Source of the DNA: Rhodococcus sp. IEGM 1381
GTDB taxonomy: Bacteria; Actinomycetota; Actinomycetes; Mycobacteriales; Mycobacteriaceae
Direction: 5' to 3'
NCBI RefSeq assembly: GCF_030056795.1
Contig: NZ_JASHKQ010000001.1
Span: forward strand, 806,001-870,000
DNA: 64,000 nt
Shown here: positions 26,140-34,126 of the stretch, piece by piece
How the letters are laid out: each line of letters starts with the position of its first letter
Numbering within the stretch: the stretch's first letter is position 1
Notes under the pieces: generated by a model
Told to the model about the DNA's origin: nothing
Database searches by the model: none
The model's input: the letters and a program-made list of their open reading frames with translations, nothing else
Made by a program: the position numbers and the translations under genes

Positions 26140-26171
26140 GTCGAGTTGCCGGGTCACTCCGGCAACTCGAC
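26140..26171. terminator. hairpin overlapping the end of the UbiB-like gene
   Basis: A 13-bp perfect stem (GTCGAGTTGCCGG with its complement) and a six-base loop. The plus-strand 3' arm encodes the last sense codons of the UbiB-like protein and the loop contains its stop. It separates two convergent genes; T tracts are missing. Confidence 0.6.
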
Positions 26172-27539
26172 ACCCCTCGCCTCGGCCAAGGCGGCTATCT
26201 CGGCGGGGAAGACATTCTTGAAGACGAACGGATCCGTGCCCAGAGCCCAGTTGGGTGCGAGCTCGATGGCGTATCTCTCGAAGTAGCCGAGTTGCTTGGC
26301 CACCAGGATCAACTCCTCGGGGCTCGACGTCTTGTACTGCTTGCCCATGCCCACCAGGGCCCGGATGAAGTCTGCAAGACTGAAGTGCGCGAGGGTCGTC
26401 GAGAGCATCGGGGCGAACACCGACTGCAGTATCGCCCCGACCTCGGCATCCGAACCCATCTGTGGTGCAACGATTCCCAGGCGCTTGACGGTGGTTGCGA
26501 GCCGGGTGAAGTCGCCGTCGATCACGGTGGCATGGAACAGGTCGAGTAGTAGCGCGCGCCATTGCTCGTCCACCTCGCCCATGACTCCGAAGTCGAGGAA
26601 CGCCACCCTGCCGTCGTCGAGCACCCACACGTTGCCCGCGTGCACGTCGCCGTGGAAGAGGCCGTGCAGCACAAGTGCTTCCATCCAGACTTTGGCCGCG
26701 CGGCGGACGATGAGCTCGGACTGCTCTCCGGGCTCGTAGCGGTCGAGTGGGGAACCGTGCATGCGTTCCATGCAGATGACGCGGCCGCCGCAGTAGTCGA
26801 GAAAGACCTCGGGGGCGGTGACGTGCTCGTTGTCTCCGAACAAGCCGATGGCCGCGCGAAAGCTGTCCTGGCGCTTGGCTTCCACGGCGCTGTCCAGTTC
26901 GGCGAAGGTGGCGGCATGCATGTCTACGATGATGGCCGACGCATTGGCGGTGGCGAAGAACGGAATGAACTTCTCGAGCCCGCGGGCGATGAGGTACGCG
27001 ATCCGCAGATCGATCTTCATGCGGTGGTAGATGCCCCGCCGCTGCACCTTCATGACCACTTCGCGCCCGTTGTCGCGGCGCACGCACAGGTGTACCTGAG
27101 CAACCGATGCGGACGAGAGCGGCACGTCGTCGAACGAGGAGAACAGATCGTCGATTCCGCGGCCCAGGTCGGCCTCGATCACCGCGCGGGCTTGCGAGCC
27201 GGGGAACGGTGGAACCTCGTCGAGGCACCGCAGGCAAGTATCGGCGAGGACCTTCGGGAACAGCCCCGGTGAGGAGCCCATCAGCTGCCCGACTTTGACG
27301 AATGTGGGTCCGAGAGCGAAGAACGCGTCGACGACGGCCTCCGAGGCATGCACGGGCCACCCGCGTCGGGGCGCACGAACCCAGCGTCCGATCGCAACGA
27401 ACTGAAAGTACGTCAATACCGAGCCGATGACGATCAGCCGCAGCAGTTCTCGTATCCCGAAGGTCCTGAGCTCGGGTGCGGGCTTCGGTGTCATGGGCTC
27501 GGGTGTCATGGGCTCGGGCGTCGTGGCATCGGGGCTCAT
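26154..27539 (-). CDS. ABC1/AarF/UbiB family atypical kinase
   Basis: 461 residues from ATG 27539, whose ATGA overlaps the TetR stop. A repetitive lead (TPEPMTPEPMTPKP) and a hydrophobic stretch precede the family core: the KVGQ motif, SSASVAQVH (nucleotide loop), MKVQRRG (Lys), FHGDVHAGN (catalytic Asp) and LDFG (metal). UbiB/Coq8-like proteins are ATPases involved in isoprenoid lipid and quinone metabolism. The frame runs open further 5' but there it overlaps the TetR gene, so that extension is excluded. Operon with TetR. Confidence 0.87.
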   Translation of the reverse strand: MSPDATTPEPMTPEPMTPKPAPELRTFGIRELLRLIVIGSVLTYFQFVAIGRWVRAPRRGWPVHASEAVVDAFFALGPTFVKVGQLMGSSPGLFPKVLADTCLRCLDEVPPFPGSQARAVIEADLGRGIDDLFSSFDDVPLSSASVAQVHLCVRRDNGREVVMKVQRRGIYHRMKIDLRIAYLIARGLEKFIPFFATANASAIIVDMHAATFAELDSAVEAKRQDSFRAAIGLFGDNEHVTAPEVFLDYCGGRVICMERMHGSPLDRYEPGEQSELIVRRAAKVWMEALVLHGLFHGDVHAGNVWVLDDGRVAFLDFGVMGEVDEQWRALLLDLFHATVIDGDFTRLATTVKRLGIVAPQMGSDAEVGAILQSVFAPMLSTTLAHFSLADFIRALVGMGKQYKTSSPEELILVAKQLGYFERYAIELAPNWALGTDPFVFKNVFPAEIAALAEARGVELPE

Positions 27540-28099
27540 GCGTGCACTCCCGCGGGTAGGCGTGCGGCCGATGCTTCCAGCCGCGACAACAGACGATCGA
27601 ATCTCGTCTCGTCGTCCGATGCGCGCGAGAGCACCAACGCACCTTGGATACCGGCGACGATCTCCTCGGCGAGTTCGGCCGCCGACTCGCCGTGTCCGAG
27701 GCGATTCAGTACCGGGGTGAGTGCCTCGATCCAGTGCGCGAAATGTGTTGCGACGCGTCCCGAGAAGGCCGCGCGCTCCAGTCCGAGTGTGAACGCGCCG
27801 AACAGACACACCAGGCGGTTGGAACGGAAGTAGCGGGCGGTCTGCTCGAACATGTCGTGCGTGGTCGACGCCGCATCGGTGCCGTGCCGCAGCGGCTCGA
27901 ACACGTTGTGGTGAAACCAGTGCTCCACGTCGTCGAGGACGGCCTCGGCCATCTCCTGCTTGCCGCGCGGAAAGTAGTGGTAGAGACTGCCTTTCCCCAG
28001 GCCGGTCTGCCTGCTGATGACCGCGAGAGACGAACCGTCGAACCCGTGGTCGCGGAACACCCCTGCGAGTATCGGCACCACATCGTGGCGATCGCTCAT
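27536..28099 (-). CDS. TetR family regulator
   Basis: 187 residues from ATG 28099. The helix-turn-helix reads VISRQTGLGKGSLYHYFPRGKQEM, typical of the YxxFPxGKxxL subgroup (LmrA/YxaF type). The C-terminal part is a helical ligand domain. A perfect inverted repeat lies 11 bases upstream of its start, so autoregulation is likely. Its stop overlaps the UbiB-like start, so that kinase is part of its own operon, and the divergent DUF998 gene may be controlled too. Confidence 0.9.
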   Translation of the reverse strand: MSDRHDVVPILAGVFRDHGFDGSSLAVISRQTGLGKGSLYHYFPRGKQEMAEAVLDDVEHWFHHNVFEPLRHGTDAASTTHDMFEQTARYFRSNRLVCLFGAFTLGLERAAFSGRVATHFAHWIEALTPVLNRLGHGESAAELAEEIVAGIQGALVLSRASDDETRFDRLLSRLEASAARLPAGVHA

Positions 28100-28109
28100 G
28101 AGCCGGTAC

Positions 28110-28125
28110 TGTACCAATCGGTACA
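28110..28125. promoter_or_regulatory. TetR-type operator
   Basis: TGTACC-AATC-GGTACA, a perfect 6-4-6 inverted repeat, lies between the start of the TetR gene (28099) and the divergent DUF998 gene (28167). The position fits control of both by the adjacent TetR protein. Confidence 0.7.
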
Positions 28126-28166
28126 CGCGAGGTGTAACTGGGTTCTCGAGATCGGACCATGCAGCT

Positions 28167-28784
28167 GTGAAGAGAACTACCGTCCTGGCCGCCGGAGCCT
28201 TCCTCGTCGGCGGGGTGACCTACCTGGCCGCCGAAGCAATTGCGGCGCTCGGTTGGACGGACCGCCCGTACAGCTACGCCCGCAACAACATCAGTGACCT
28301 CGGGATCCCGGACATCTCACCGTGGCACGCGGTGATGAACACCGGTTTCGTGGTCGACGGCACGCTGTTCGTTCTTGCCGGCCTCGGACTGTCGGTGTTG
28401 TTCGAGGGTCGAGCGCGGTGGATCGTGCTGGTTACGTCGGTTGTGCACGGCGTCGGCAGCATCGTGGTCGGGCTCGCGCATGCCTCGGTCGACGGAGCAT
28501 CGGCGCCGCATGCGGCGGGCGCGGGTATGGCGATCATCGGCGGAAACCTGGTGCTCCTGGCTGCAGGCCGGTACGGCGGCCGCGTCGGAGCGCCGCGGTG
28601 GTACACGGCGGGCAGCGCCCTGGCCGGTGTCGCGGGGCTGGCAGGTTTCGCGTTGTTTCTCGCCGACACGGGGATCCTCGGCGGCGGAGCGTTCGAGCGG
28701 ATCTCGGTCTACACCATCATCGGATGGGAGATCGTCACCGGCGCAACGATTCTCGCGCAGCGACGCCTAACGAAATCTCGGTGA
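28167..28784 (+). CDS. DUF998 membrane protein
   Basis: 205 residues from GTG 28167 (MKRTTVLAAG). Six hydrophobic segments and the family's early motif YSYARNNISDLG after the first segment identify DUF998, an integral membrane family of unknown function. It diverges from the TetR/UbiB operon across the palindromic operator, and its end overlaps the enoyl-CoA hydratase gene on the other strand by 18 bases. Confidence 0.85.
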   Translation: MKRTTVLAAGAFLVGGVTYLAAEAIAALGWTDRPYSYARNNISDLGIPDISPWHAVMNTGFVVDGTLFVLAGLGLSVLFEGRARWIVLVTSVVHGVGSIVVGLAHASVDGASAPHAAGAGMAIIGGNLVLLAAGRYGGRVGAPRWYTAGSALAGVAGLAGFALFLADTGILGGGAFERISVYTIIGWEIVTGATILAQRRLTKSR

Positions 28785-29546
28785 TTCCTTGGCGAGAAAG
28801 GCGCGCACGCCTTCCCGTCCGTCCGGCGATCCGAACGCTTCCTCGAACACCGGCAATGCCCGTCGTGCCGGTTCGTAGGGGGATGGCCCGAAGGTGAGCT
28901 CGAGTGCTCGCTTGTTCGCGTGCACCGCCGAGCGGGATTTCCGAGCGAGCGTCTGCGCCAGGTCCAAGGCCACCGACAGCGATGCACCGCGCGGTGCCAC
29001 CCGATTGATCAGACCCCACTCGAGCGCGGTCTCGGCGGCGATCGGCTCGCCGAGCAGCACGAGTTCGGCCGCGCGGGCCTGACCCACTCGGCGCAGCGCG
29101 CGCATCGACCCGCCGCTGCTGGGGATCACGCCGAGGTCGATCTCCGGCAGCCCGAGTTGAGCTCCCGCATCGGCGACGACGAGATCGCAGCACAGCGCCA
29201 TCTCGAGTCCGCCGCCCAACGCGAATCCGTCGACCGCGGCAACCGTCGGAAGCGGCAGTTCGGCCAGCAGATCGAGCGTGGCGTTCTCGAAGGTGCTCTT
29301 GCGTGCGAGCACGTCGCCGTCCTTCTGCATCTCCGGCATTTCGGAGATGTCCGAACCGGCGCTGAACACCCGCTCGCCGGTGATAACCACCGCTCGAATT
29401 GTGGCGTCCCGAGCCAGTTCTCGCAGAACGGCATGCAGCCGCCGCGTCGCCGGACGGGTCAGCGCGTTGACCGGCGGGTTGCTCAGCGTGATCTGTGCGA
29501 CGGCCCGGTGCGGGAAGGACAGGACGGGGGAGGACTCGGTGGGCAT
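28767..29546 (-). CDS. enoyl-CoA hydratase/isomerase family protein
   Basis: 259 residues from ATG 29546. Crotonase features: FSAGSDISEM (oxyanion hole), VDGFALGGGLEMALCCDL (second oxyanion loop) and LPEIDLGVIPSSGG, where the catalytic Glu position is occupied as PEIDLG. It should hydrate or isomerise acyl-CoA thioesters in beta-oxidation or related paths. No ribosome site is seen. Transcription starts in the gap before the initiator tRNA gene, which diverges from it. Confidence 0.87.
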   Translation of the reverse strand: MPTESSPVLSFPHRAVAQITLSNPPVNALTRPATRRLHAVLRELARDATIRAVVITGERVFSAGSDISEMPEMQKDGDVLARKSTFENATLDLLAELPLPTVAAVDGFALGGGLEMALCCDLVVADAGAQLGLPEIDLGVIPSSGGSMRALRRVGQARAAELVLLGEPIAAETALEWGLINRVAPRGASLSVALDLAQTLARKSRSAVHANKRALELTFGPSPYEPARRALPVFEEAFGSPDGREGVRAFLAKESPRFR

Positions 29547-29622
29547 AGAAGAGAACCGTAGAGCGTTGACCAGGCGATTGGGAGACTGCCGAGATGGCAT
29601 GTACGGTTGGGAACACACACAG

Positions 29623-29696
29623 CGCGGGGTGGAGCAGCTCGGTAGCTCGCTGGGCTCATAACCCAGAGGTCGCAGGTTCAAATCCTGTCCCCGCTA
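29623..29696 (+). tRNA. initiator tRNA-fMet (CAT)
   Basis: 74 bases from acceptor CGCGGGG to discriminator A, CCA not encoded. Anticodon CAT sits in a stem with three consecutive G-C pairs (GGG/CCC). The first acceptor position is unpaired (C1 against T72), the hallmark of bacterial initiators. D-arm GAGCAGCTCGGTAGCTC and T-arm CAGGTTCAAATCCTG are complete. A strong terminator follows six bases later. Confidence 0.97.
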
Positions 29697-29702
29697 CTAC
29701 AG

Positions 29703-29737
29703 ACGTCAGGCCCGGCACATCGTGCCGGGCCTGACGT
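29703..29737. terminator. strong bidirectional terminator after the tRNA
   Basis: A perfect 16-bp stem (ACGTCAGGCCCGGCAC with its complement) and a three-base loop, followed by GTTTCGT. It lies between the tRNA and the convergent LON-domain gene. Confidence 0.92.
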
Positions 29738-29749
29738 GTTTCGTACGTA

Positions 29750-30388
29750 TCAGGGTTGCAGTCGGAACTGCACGACGGCCGTGACGTTCTCGATTGCGTC
29801 GTCGAGTGCGGTCTTGCGGGCCCGGGCGTTCGGTGCCGACAGGATGTCGAGTCGATCGGACTGACCCATCGGGATCAGCGCAGCCAGGGACCAGATCTTC
29901 TCGGCGGCCGAGATCGGTAGGCTCAGAAAGTCCGGAAAGCCTGGAGTGGCAATGTTTTCCGTTGATTCGAGCCGGCCGATCAGCTCGTACAGATCCTCGA
30001 CGCGCGCCCAGGTGGTGTCGAATTCGGTATCGCCGATCACCGTGTCTATGTCCTCGTCCTGCCACGGTCGAACATCGGCCAAGGGGTAGGGATCGTCGGG
30101 CAGCCAGGCGTCGATCCGGATCCGTTCGCCGCCCACGCATTCGAGTAGATATCTACCGTCACCGATGGACTCGTGCCCGATGATGTGAGCAGTCGTCGCC
30201 ACGTCGTGCCGAACATCGCCACCGCCGGCCTCGTGGCCACGCGCGATGAGCACGACGCCGAAGCTCGGGTCGTCCTGCTTCAGGCAGTCGTGAACCAGCG
30301 CCTGGTAGCGAGGCTCGAAGATGTGCAGCGGTAAGCGTTCGCCGGGAAGCAGAACGCTCCCGAGCGGGAACATCGGGATGACACTCAC
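29750..30388 (-). CDS. LON substrate-binding domain protein
   Basis: 212 residues, a single N-terminal-type LON domain (PMFPLGSVLLPGERLPLHIFEPRY, then FGVVLIARGHE) without AAA or protease parts. Such proteins are widespread and their role is unclear; substrate recognition or regulation is assumed. The GTG start at 30388 overlaps the stop of the upstream hydrolase (GTGA), so they are cotranscribed. The gene ends at the bidirectional terminator. Confidence 0.9.
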   Translation of the reverse strand: MSVIPMFPLGSVLLPGERLPLHIFEPRYQALVHDCLKQDDPSFGVVLIARGHEAGGGDVRHDVATTAHIIGHESIGDGRYLLECVGGERIRIDAWLPDDPYPLADVRPWQDEDIDTVIGDTEFDTTWARVEDLYELIGRLESTENIATPGFPDFLSLPISAAEKIWSLAALIPMGQSDRLDILSAPNARARKTALDDAIENVTAVVQFRLQP

Positions 30389-31299
30389 GGGCGTTGCAGC
30401 GGCATGACTGCCGGGGTGATCTCGTCGCTCTTCTCCACTCCCACCGGCGGGGAACCCAGGAACTCGTCCAGGAGTCGGAAGAAGAAATCAGGCTCGTCGA
30501 GCTGCGGAAAGTGACCGGCGTCCGGGAAGATCTCGACGCGGCTGTTGGGCACCTCGCGTCGGATGTTGTCCGCATGCTTGGCGGGAATCATGCGATCCTT
30601 GCCGCCCCAGACCAGCAGAGACGGGATCGACTCGAACTTCTCGAAATGCTGCTTGGCGCTGACGGTTTGGCCGCGCGGGCCCACCACTGCTCGCGTCGAC
30701 GCCAGGAAGGCACCGCGGGTGGAGCGGTCGGCGACCGACCGGAACGATCTCCAGGTCTCCGCCATGCTGGGGCCGGGCTTGACCGAAAATCCCCATCTGC
30801 CGAGCTGAGCGAGCGCACTCTCGGTGTTCTTACGGAACCAATCCGACGCTAGCAGCGGGAGCACCAGCTCACTACCGGGCAGAGTCGCGGCCTTGAGGAG
30901 CAGGCTCACCTCGGGACCGAGGCCGCCGCTGCTGACCAGGGCCAAACGATCCACCCGTTCGGGAAAGAGGTAGGTGAGTTGCATGATGATGCCGCCGCCG
31001 AGCGAGTGACCGACCATCGGGGCCGTGTCGATGTTCAGGTGGTCCATCAGATCGCGGATGGTGGCCGAGTGCGAGCTCAGGGAGTAGTCGCCGGTCGGCT
31101 TGTCGGAGTCGCCGTGGCCGAACAGGTCCGGGGCGATCACTCGGTACTTGTGCGAGAGGCGCTCGAGCTGGGTGCCCCAGGACAGATGCGATCCCAGCAG
31201 GCCGTGCACCAGAATTACGGGCGGACCGTCGCCGATGTCGACGTACCGCAGGACGTCCTTGTGTAGTTCCACGGACTTCAATTCGTACGGTGAACTCAT
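30385..31299 (-). CDS. alpha/beta hydrolase
   Basis: 304 residues from ATG 31299 with GGGAGG six bases upstream. Motifs: VHGLLGSHLSW (oxyanion), DLFGHGDSDKP, nucleophile elbow GHSLGGG, GKDRMIP (acid) and DAGHFPQLDEP (catalytic His). The layout is that of the MhpC/BphD-like esterase and C-C hydrolase group. Substrate unknown. It forms an operon with the LON-domain protein downstream. Confidence 0.9.
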   Translation of the reverse strand: MSSPYELKSVELHKDVLRYVDIGDGPPVILVHGLLGSHLSWGTQLERLSHKYRVIAPDLFGHGDSDKPTGDYSLSSHSATIRDLMDHLNIDTAPMVGHSLGGGIIMQLTYLFPERVDRLALVSSGGLGPEVSLLLKAATLPGSELVLPLLASDWFRKNTESALAQLGRWGFSVKPGPSMAETWRSFRSVADRSTRGAFLASTRAVVGPRGQTVSAKQHFEKFESIPSLLVWGGKDRMIPAKHADNIRREVPNSRVEIFPDAGHFPQLDEPDFFFRLLDEFLGSPPVGVEKSDEITPAVMPLQRP

Positions 31300-31405
31300 T
31301 GTGGACCTCCCTGTCGTGTGCGTCGGGCCTGTCGCGCGGCTCGGCGTGCCGTCTGGCACAAACGTACAAGCTGCGCCGCCACCGTGACAGACCGTCGCGG
31401 CGGCC

Positions 31406-33946
31406 TCAGCGACCGCTACCGACGGTGTCGTCGATGATCTTGGCCAGTTCCTCGGCCATCGGCTCGCTCAGCATGTCACCGTGATCGCCGGTGATGTCGA
31501 CGAAAGTCAGTTCACCACGAGCGACTGTCTGCCACGACCTGGCGTCTTTCACGTTCTCTGCTGTGCGAACCACGGTCATCGAACCCGACCACGAAGTCGG
31601 CACGTGCTTGTTCAACGCCACGTACCCGATGCTTGCGAAGACCAACCATTCCATGGTCGTCGGGTACCGCAGCAACCCGGCGAACTGCATGCGCATCCAC
31701 AGAGCGGCCGTGCCGAGGCGGCCGAGGTGGAAGCCCGCTTCTTCCCGCGTCCGAGCCGGTGGTGCAGCGGGAACCTCGGTACCACCGGGCAGCTTGTCCA
31801 ACAGATGCCGAAACAGTCGGGTGTCCAGGAGGAGCAGATGCGGAGAGCCGAGACCACAGTCTCGGATTCTCTCGGCCATCGCGATGGCGATCCACCCGCC
31901 GAGCGAATGGCCGACCAGATGGAACGGTCCTTCGGGCTGGACGGTGCGGATCGCGTCGACATACCGCCTCGCGGTTCCCCGGACAGTGCGGTCCGGTCGT
32001 CCGCGCTTACCCCGGCCGTGCGCCTGCAGTGCGTACACCGGATGGTCGTCGTCGATGTGCTTGACGAGATTGAGGAATGCCATCGCGCCGACGCCGGCTC
32101 CGCCGATCAGGAAGATCGGTGCCTTGCTGCCCTCGGTGCGCAGGGGCACCAGCACATCGTGTTCGCCGGACGTGCGTCGACGAACGGTGGCCGCGTCTCG
32201 TAGGCGGGCATCGACCGTCGCAGCGAGAGTTCGAACGGTCGTCGCCGCGAACACGTCCTCCGCCGTGAGATCGACCTTCAATCCCTCCCGTAGCTGAGCA
32301 AGCATCGCCGTTGTCGTCAGCGAGTTACCGCCGAGAGCCAGGAAGTCCTCGTCCCGGCCGATGGAGTCCAGACCGATGGCAGCCCGCGCAGCCTCGGCGA
32401 CGATGTATTCGGTGGGGCCGACCGCTGTTCGTTCGACCCGCCGATCCGCGGGCTCGGGCAATGCCATGCGATCGAGCTTGCCGCGTTCGTTTCGCGGCAT
32501 CGCGTCGAGCGCCACGATGTGCGTGGGAACCATCCACTCAGGCAGGGTCCGGCGCAGCGACGCTCTGATCTCGCCGACGGAGGGGCGCTTGGCGGATCCC
32601 GCCGAACACACGTAGGCCACCAGGTCGGTGTCGGTACCCGAGTGTCTGCCGATGACTGCGGCCTCGTCGATCTCCGGCATCGCTCGCAGAGCGGCCTCGA
32701 TCTCGGCCGGCTCGACCAGGTATCCGCGAACCTTGACGGCGTCGTCGATGCGTCCGGCCAGATGCAGCGTCCCGTGTATGTCCAGACGCCCCAGATCGCC
32801 GGTTCGGTACCGGAACAGGCCGTCGCCCAGGGCGGCGAATCGTTCGGAATCCAGACCTGCGTCGCCGAGGTAGCCGTCGGCCAGGCAGGTCGACGTGACT
32901 CGGACTTCGCCGATCGCGTCGGGCAGACACACCGAGCCGTCGGTGGTGACGACCTCGACGAGCTTGCCGGGAATGGGCCTTCCGGCCGGTAGGAAGCCGG
33001 ACGGCAGCGTTCGCTCCGGTGGGAACTCGCTGTAGGCGACGGCCCCGGCCTCTGTGGTTGCGTACCAGTTCACCATCGTGGCACGTCCGTCGAACATTCG
33101 CCTGAAATTGTCGACGTCGTCGGAATGCAGGGACTCCCCGTACGTGGTGACCACACGCAGACTGGGCACGGCAGCGTGCCCGCGGTCGGCTGCCGCAATG
33201 GTGCGCAGCAGTGACGAGGAGCAGTGCAGTGTGGTCAGTGAGTGTGCGGCGATCCACTCGGCGGTGTCGGACGGGACACCCGACCGAGGGTCTCGGCAGT
33301 GCACCGCGGCACCGCTGAGCAGCCCTGCGAAGAGCGTGTTCAACCCGGCACCGAAGCTCACCGGCAGCGAATTCCCGATGCGATCGCGCGGGCCGACCGA
33401 TAACGCGGAAGCGACCTCGTATGCCTTGGTCAGGCACATGCGATGGCTGAGGATCACGCCCTTGGCCGTGCCCGTCGATCCCGAGGTGTAGTTGATCACT
33501 GCAGTGTGTTCACCCGACAGCGTCGGTAGTGGCACGCAGGAATCCATGGTCGTGGCAATGATGGCGGCGTCGATCGCCGTCGCATTCGCTCGGTCGATGA
33601 TCGTGGCGCGTCGCTCGGTGGGAAGCATGGGATCGAGAGGCACGAGAGGGTGACCGGAGGCGACGACGGCCAGCATCAGCACGATCGAGCTCGGAGTGTC
33701 GTCGGCATCGACGGCGAGCGGCCGAGAGTCGCCGGGGAAGAGGGTGGCGATCTTCCGGGCCTGCGAGTACGCGCGGTGCAGGAGTTCGTCGAAGGTGAGC
33801 GAGATTCCGCCCACGGTGAGTGCAACGGCGTCCGGCAGGGCATGAGCCACCTCCCGGTAGCGCGCCATCAATGTGTCGCGGCTCTCGGGCCGGCACAGTG
33901 GGGCCAGTGCGAGACGGGTGGGTGCATCGATGTCTTGAACCGACAT
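31406..33946 (-). CDS. orphan NRPS-like synthetase, A-T-TE architecture
   Basis: 846 residues; AAGGAG precedes ATG 33946. Adenylation domain about 30-500: YTSGSTGTAKG (153-163), YRTGDLGRLD (380-389), RNERGKLDR with Lys490. Carrier domain about 510-585 with LGGNSL, Ser542 for phosphopantetheine. Thioesterase about 605-845 with GHSLGG, Ser681. No condensation domain. In core A4 the segment SFGAGLN carries Gly199 where amino-acid-activating domains have the Asp that binds the alpha-amino group, so the substrate is probably not an alpha-amino acid. The layout recalls aryl-quinone/furanone synthetases. Confidence 0.88.
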   Translation of the reverse strand: MSVQDIDAPTRLALAPLCRPESRDTLMARYREVAHALPDAVALTVGGISLTFDELLHRAYSQARKIATLFPGDSRPLAVDADDTPSSIVLMLAVVASGHPLVPLDPMLPTERRATIIDRANATAIDAAIIATTMDSCVPLPTLSGEHTAVINYTSGSTGTAKGVILSHRMCLTKAYEVASALSVGPRDRIGNSLPVSFGAGLNTLFAGLLSGAAVHCRDPRSGVPSDTAEWIAAHSLTTLHCSSSLLRTIAAADRGHAAVPSLRVVTTYGESLHSDDVDNFRRMFDGRATMVNWYATTEAGAVAYSEFPPERTLPSGFLPAGRPIPGKLVEVVTTDGSVCLPDAIGEVRVTSTCLADGYLGDAGLDSERFAALGDGLFRYRTGDLGRLDIHGTLHLAGRIDDAVKVRGYLVEPAEIEAALRAMPEIDEAAVIGRHSGTDTDLVAYVCSAGSAKRPSVGEIRASLRRTLPEWMVPTHIVALDAMPRNERGKLDRMALPEPADRRVERTAVGPTEYIVAEAARAAIGLDSIGRDEDFLALGGNSLTTTAMLAQLREGLKVDLTAEDVFAATTVRTLAATVDARLRDAATVRRRTSGEHDVLVPLRTEGSKAPIFLIGGAGVGAMAFLNLVKHIDDDHPVYALQAHGRGKRGRPDRTVRGTARRYVDAIRTVQPEGPFHLVGHSLGGWIAIAMAERIRDCGLGSPHLLLLDTRLFRHLLDKLPGGTEVPAAPPARTREEAGFHLGRLGTAALWMRMQFAGLLRYPTTMEWLVFASIGYVALNKHVPTSWSGSMTVVRTAENVKDARSWQTVARGELTFVDITGDHGDMLSEPMAEELAKIIDDTVGSGR

Positions 33947-33985
33947 GATTCTCCTTGCACGAGCCCGACCCGCGGTACCAGAGTT

Positions 33986-34004
33986 GGTTTGCTGACTACA
34001 AACC
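33986..34004. promoter_or_regulatory. inverted-repeat operator upstream of the A-T-TE gene
   Basis: GGTTTG-CTGACTA-CAAACC (6-7-6) lies about 40 bases upstream of the synthetase ATG. Its 13-base core TTGCTGACTACAA recurs exactly at 40901-40913, at the same distance before the Bcr/CflA exporter gene. A shared repressor, perhaps MarR- or TetR-type, is inferred. Confidence 0.6.
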
Positions 34005-34067
34005 TACTTGAAGACTGTTTTACCGTCTCAAAGGTAGACGTGCATCACCTTTCGGCGCAAGCCAAAA

Positions 34068-34112
34068 ACCGGACATTTCACAACGAATAGGTGTCGTTGC
34101 GAAATGCCCGGT
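34068..34112 (-). terminator. intrinsic terminator of the ABC exporter operon
   Basis: A long hairpin with three helical blocks (ACCGG/CCGGT, CATTTC/GAAATG, CAACG/CGTTG) separated by single mismatches. On the minus strand it is followed directly by TTTTTGG, a proper rho-independent signal for the ABC permease gene ending at 34127. Confidence 0.88.
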
Positions 34113-34126
34113 CTGGTTCGGGAGTG

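Noticed and set aside
27481-27539. Short DNA repeats at the start of the UbiB-like gene
   Set aside because: They encode the TPEPM low-complexity lead; coding repeats explain them without any regulatory role.
27540-28160. N-terminal extension of the UbiB-like frame
   Set aside because: Arg-rich and antisense-like in composition; it overlaps the genuine TetR gene, whose stop forms an ATGA overlap with the real UbiB start.
33947-34067. IdeR box upstream of the A-T-TE synthetase
   Set aside because: I looked for one because of the nearby iron-controlled gene, but found only the GGTTTG/CAAACC repeat and no match to the iron-box core.
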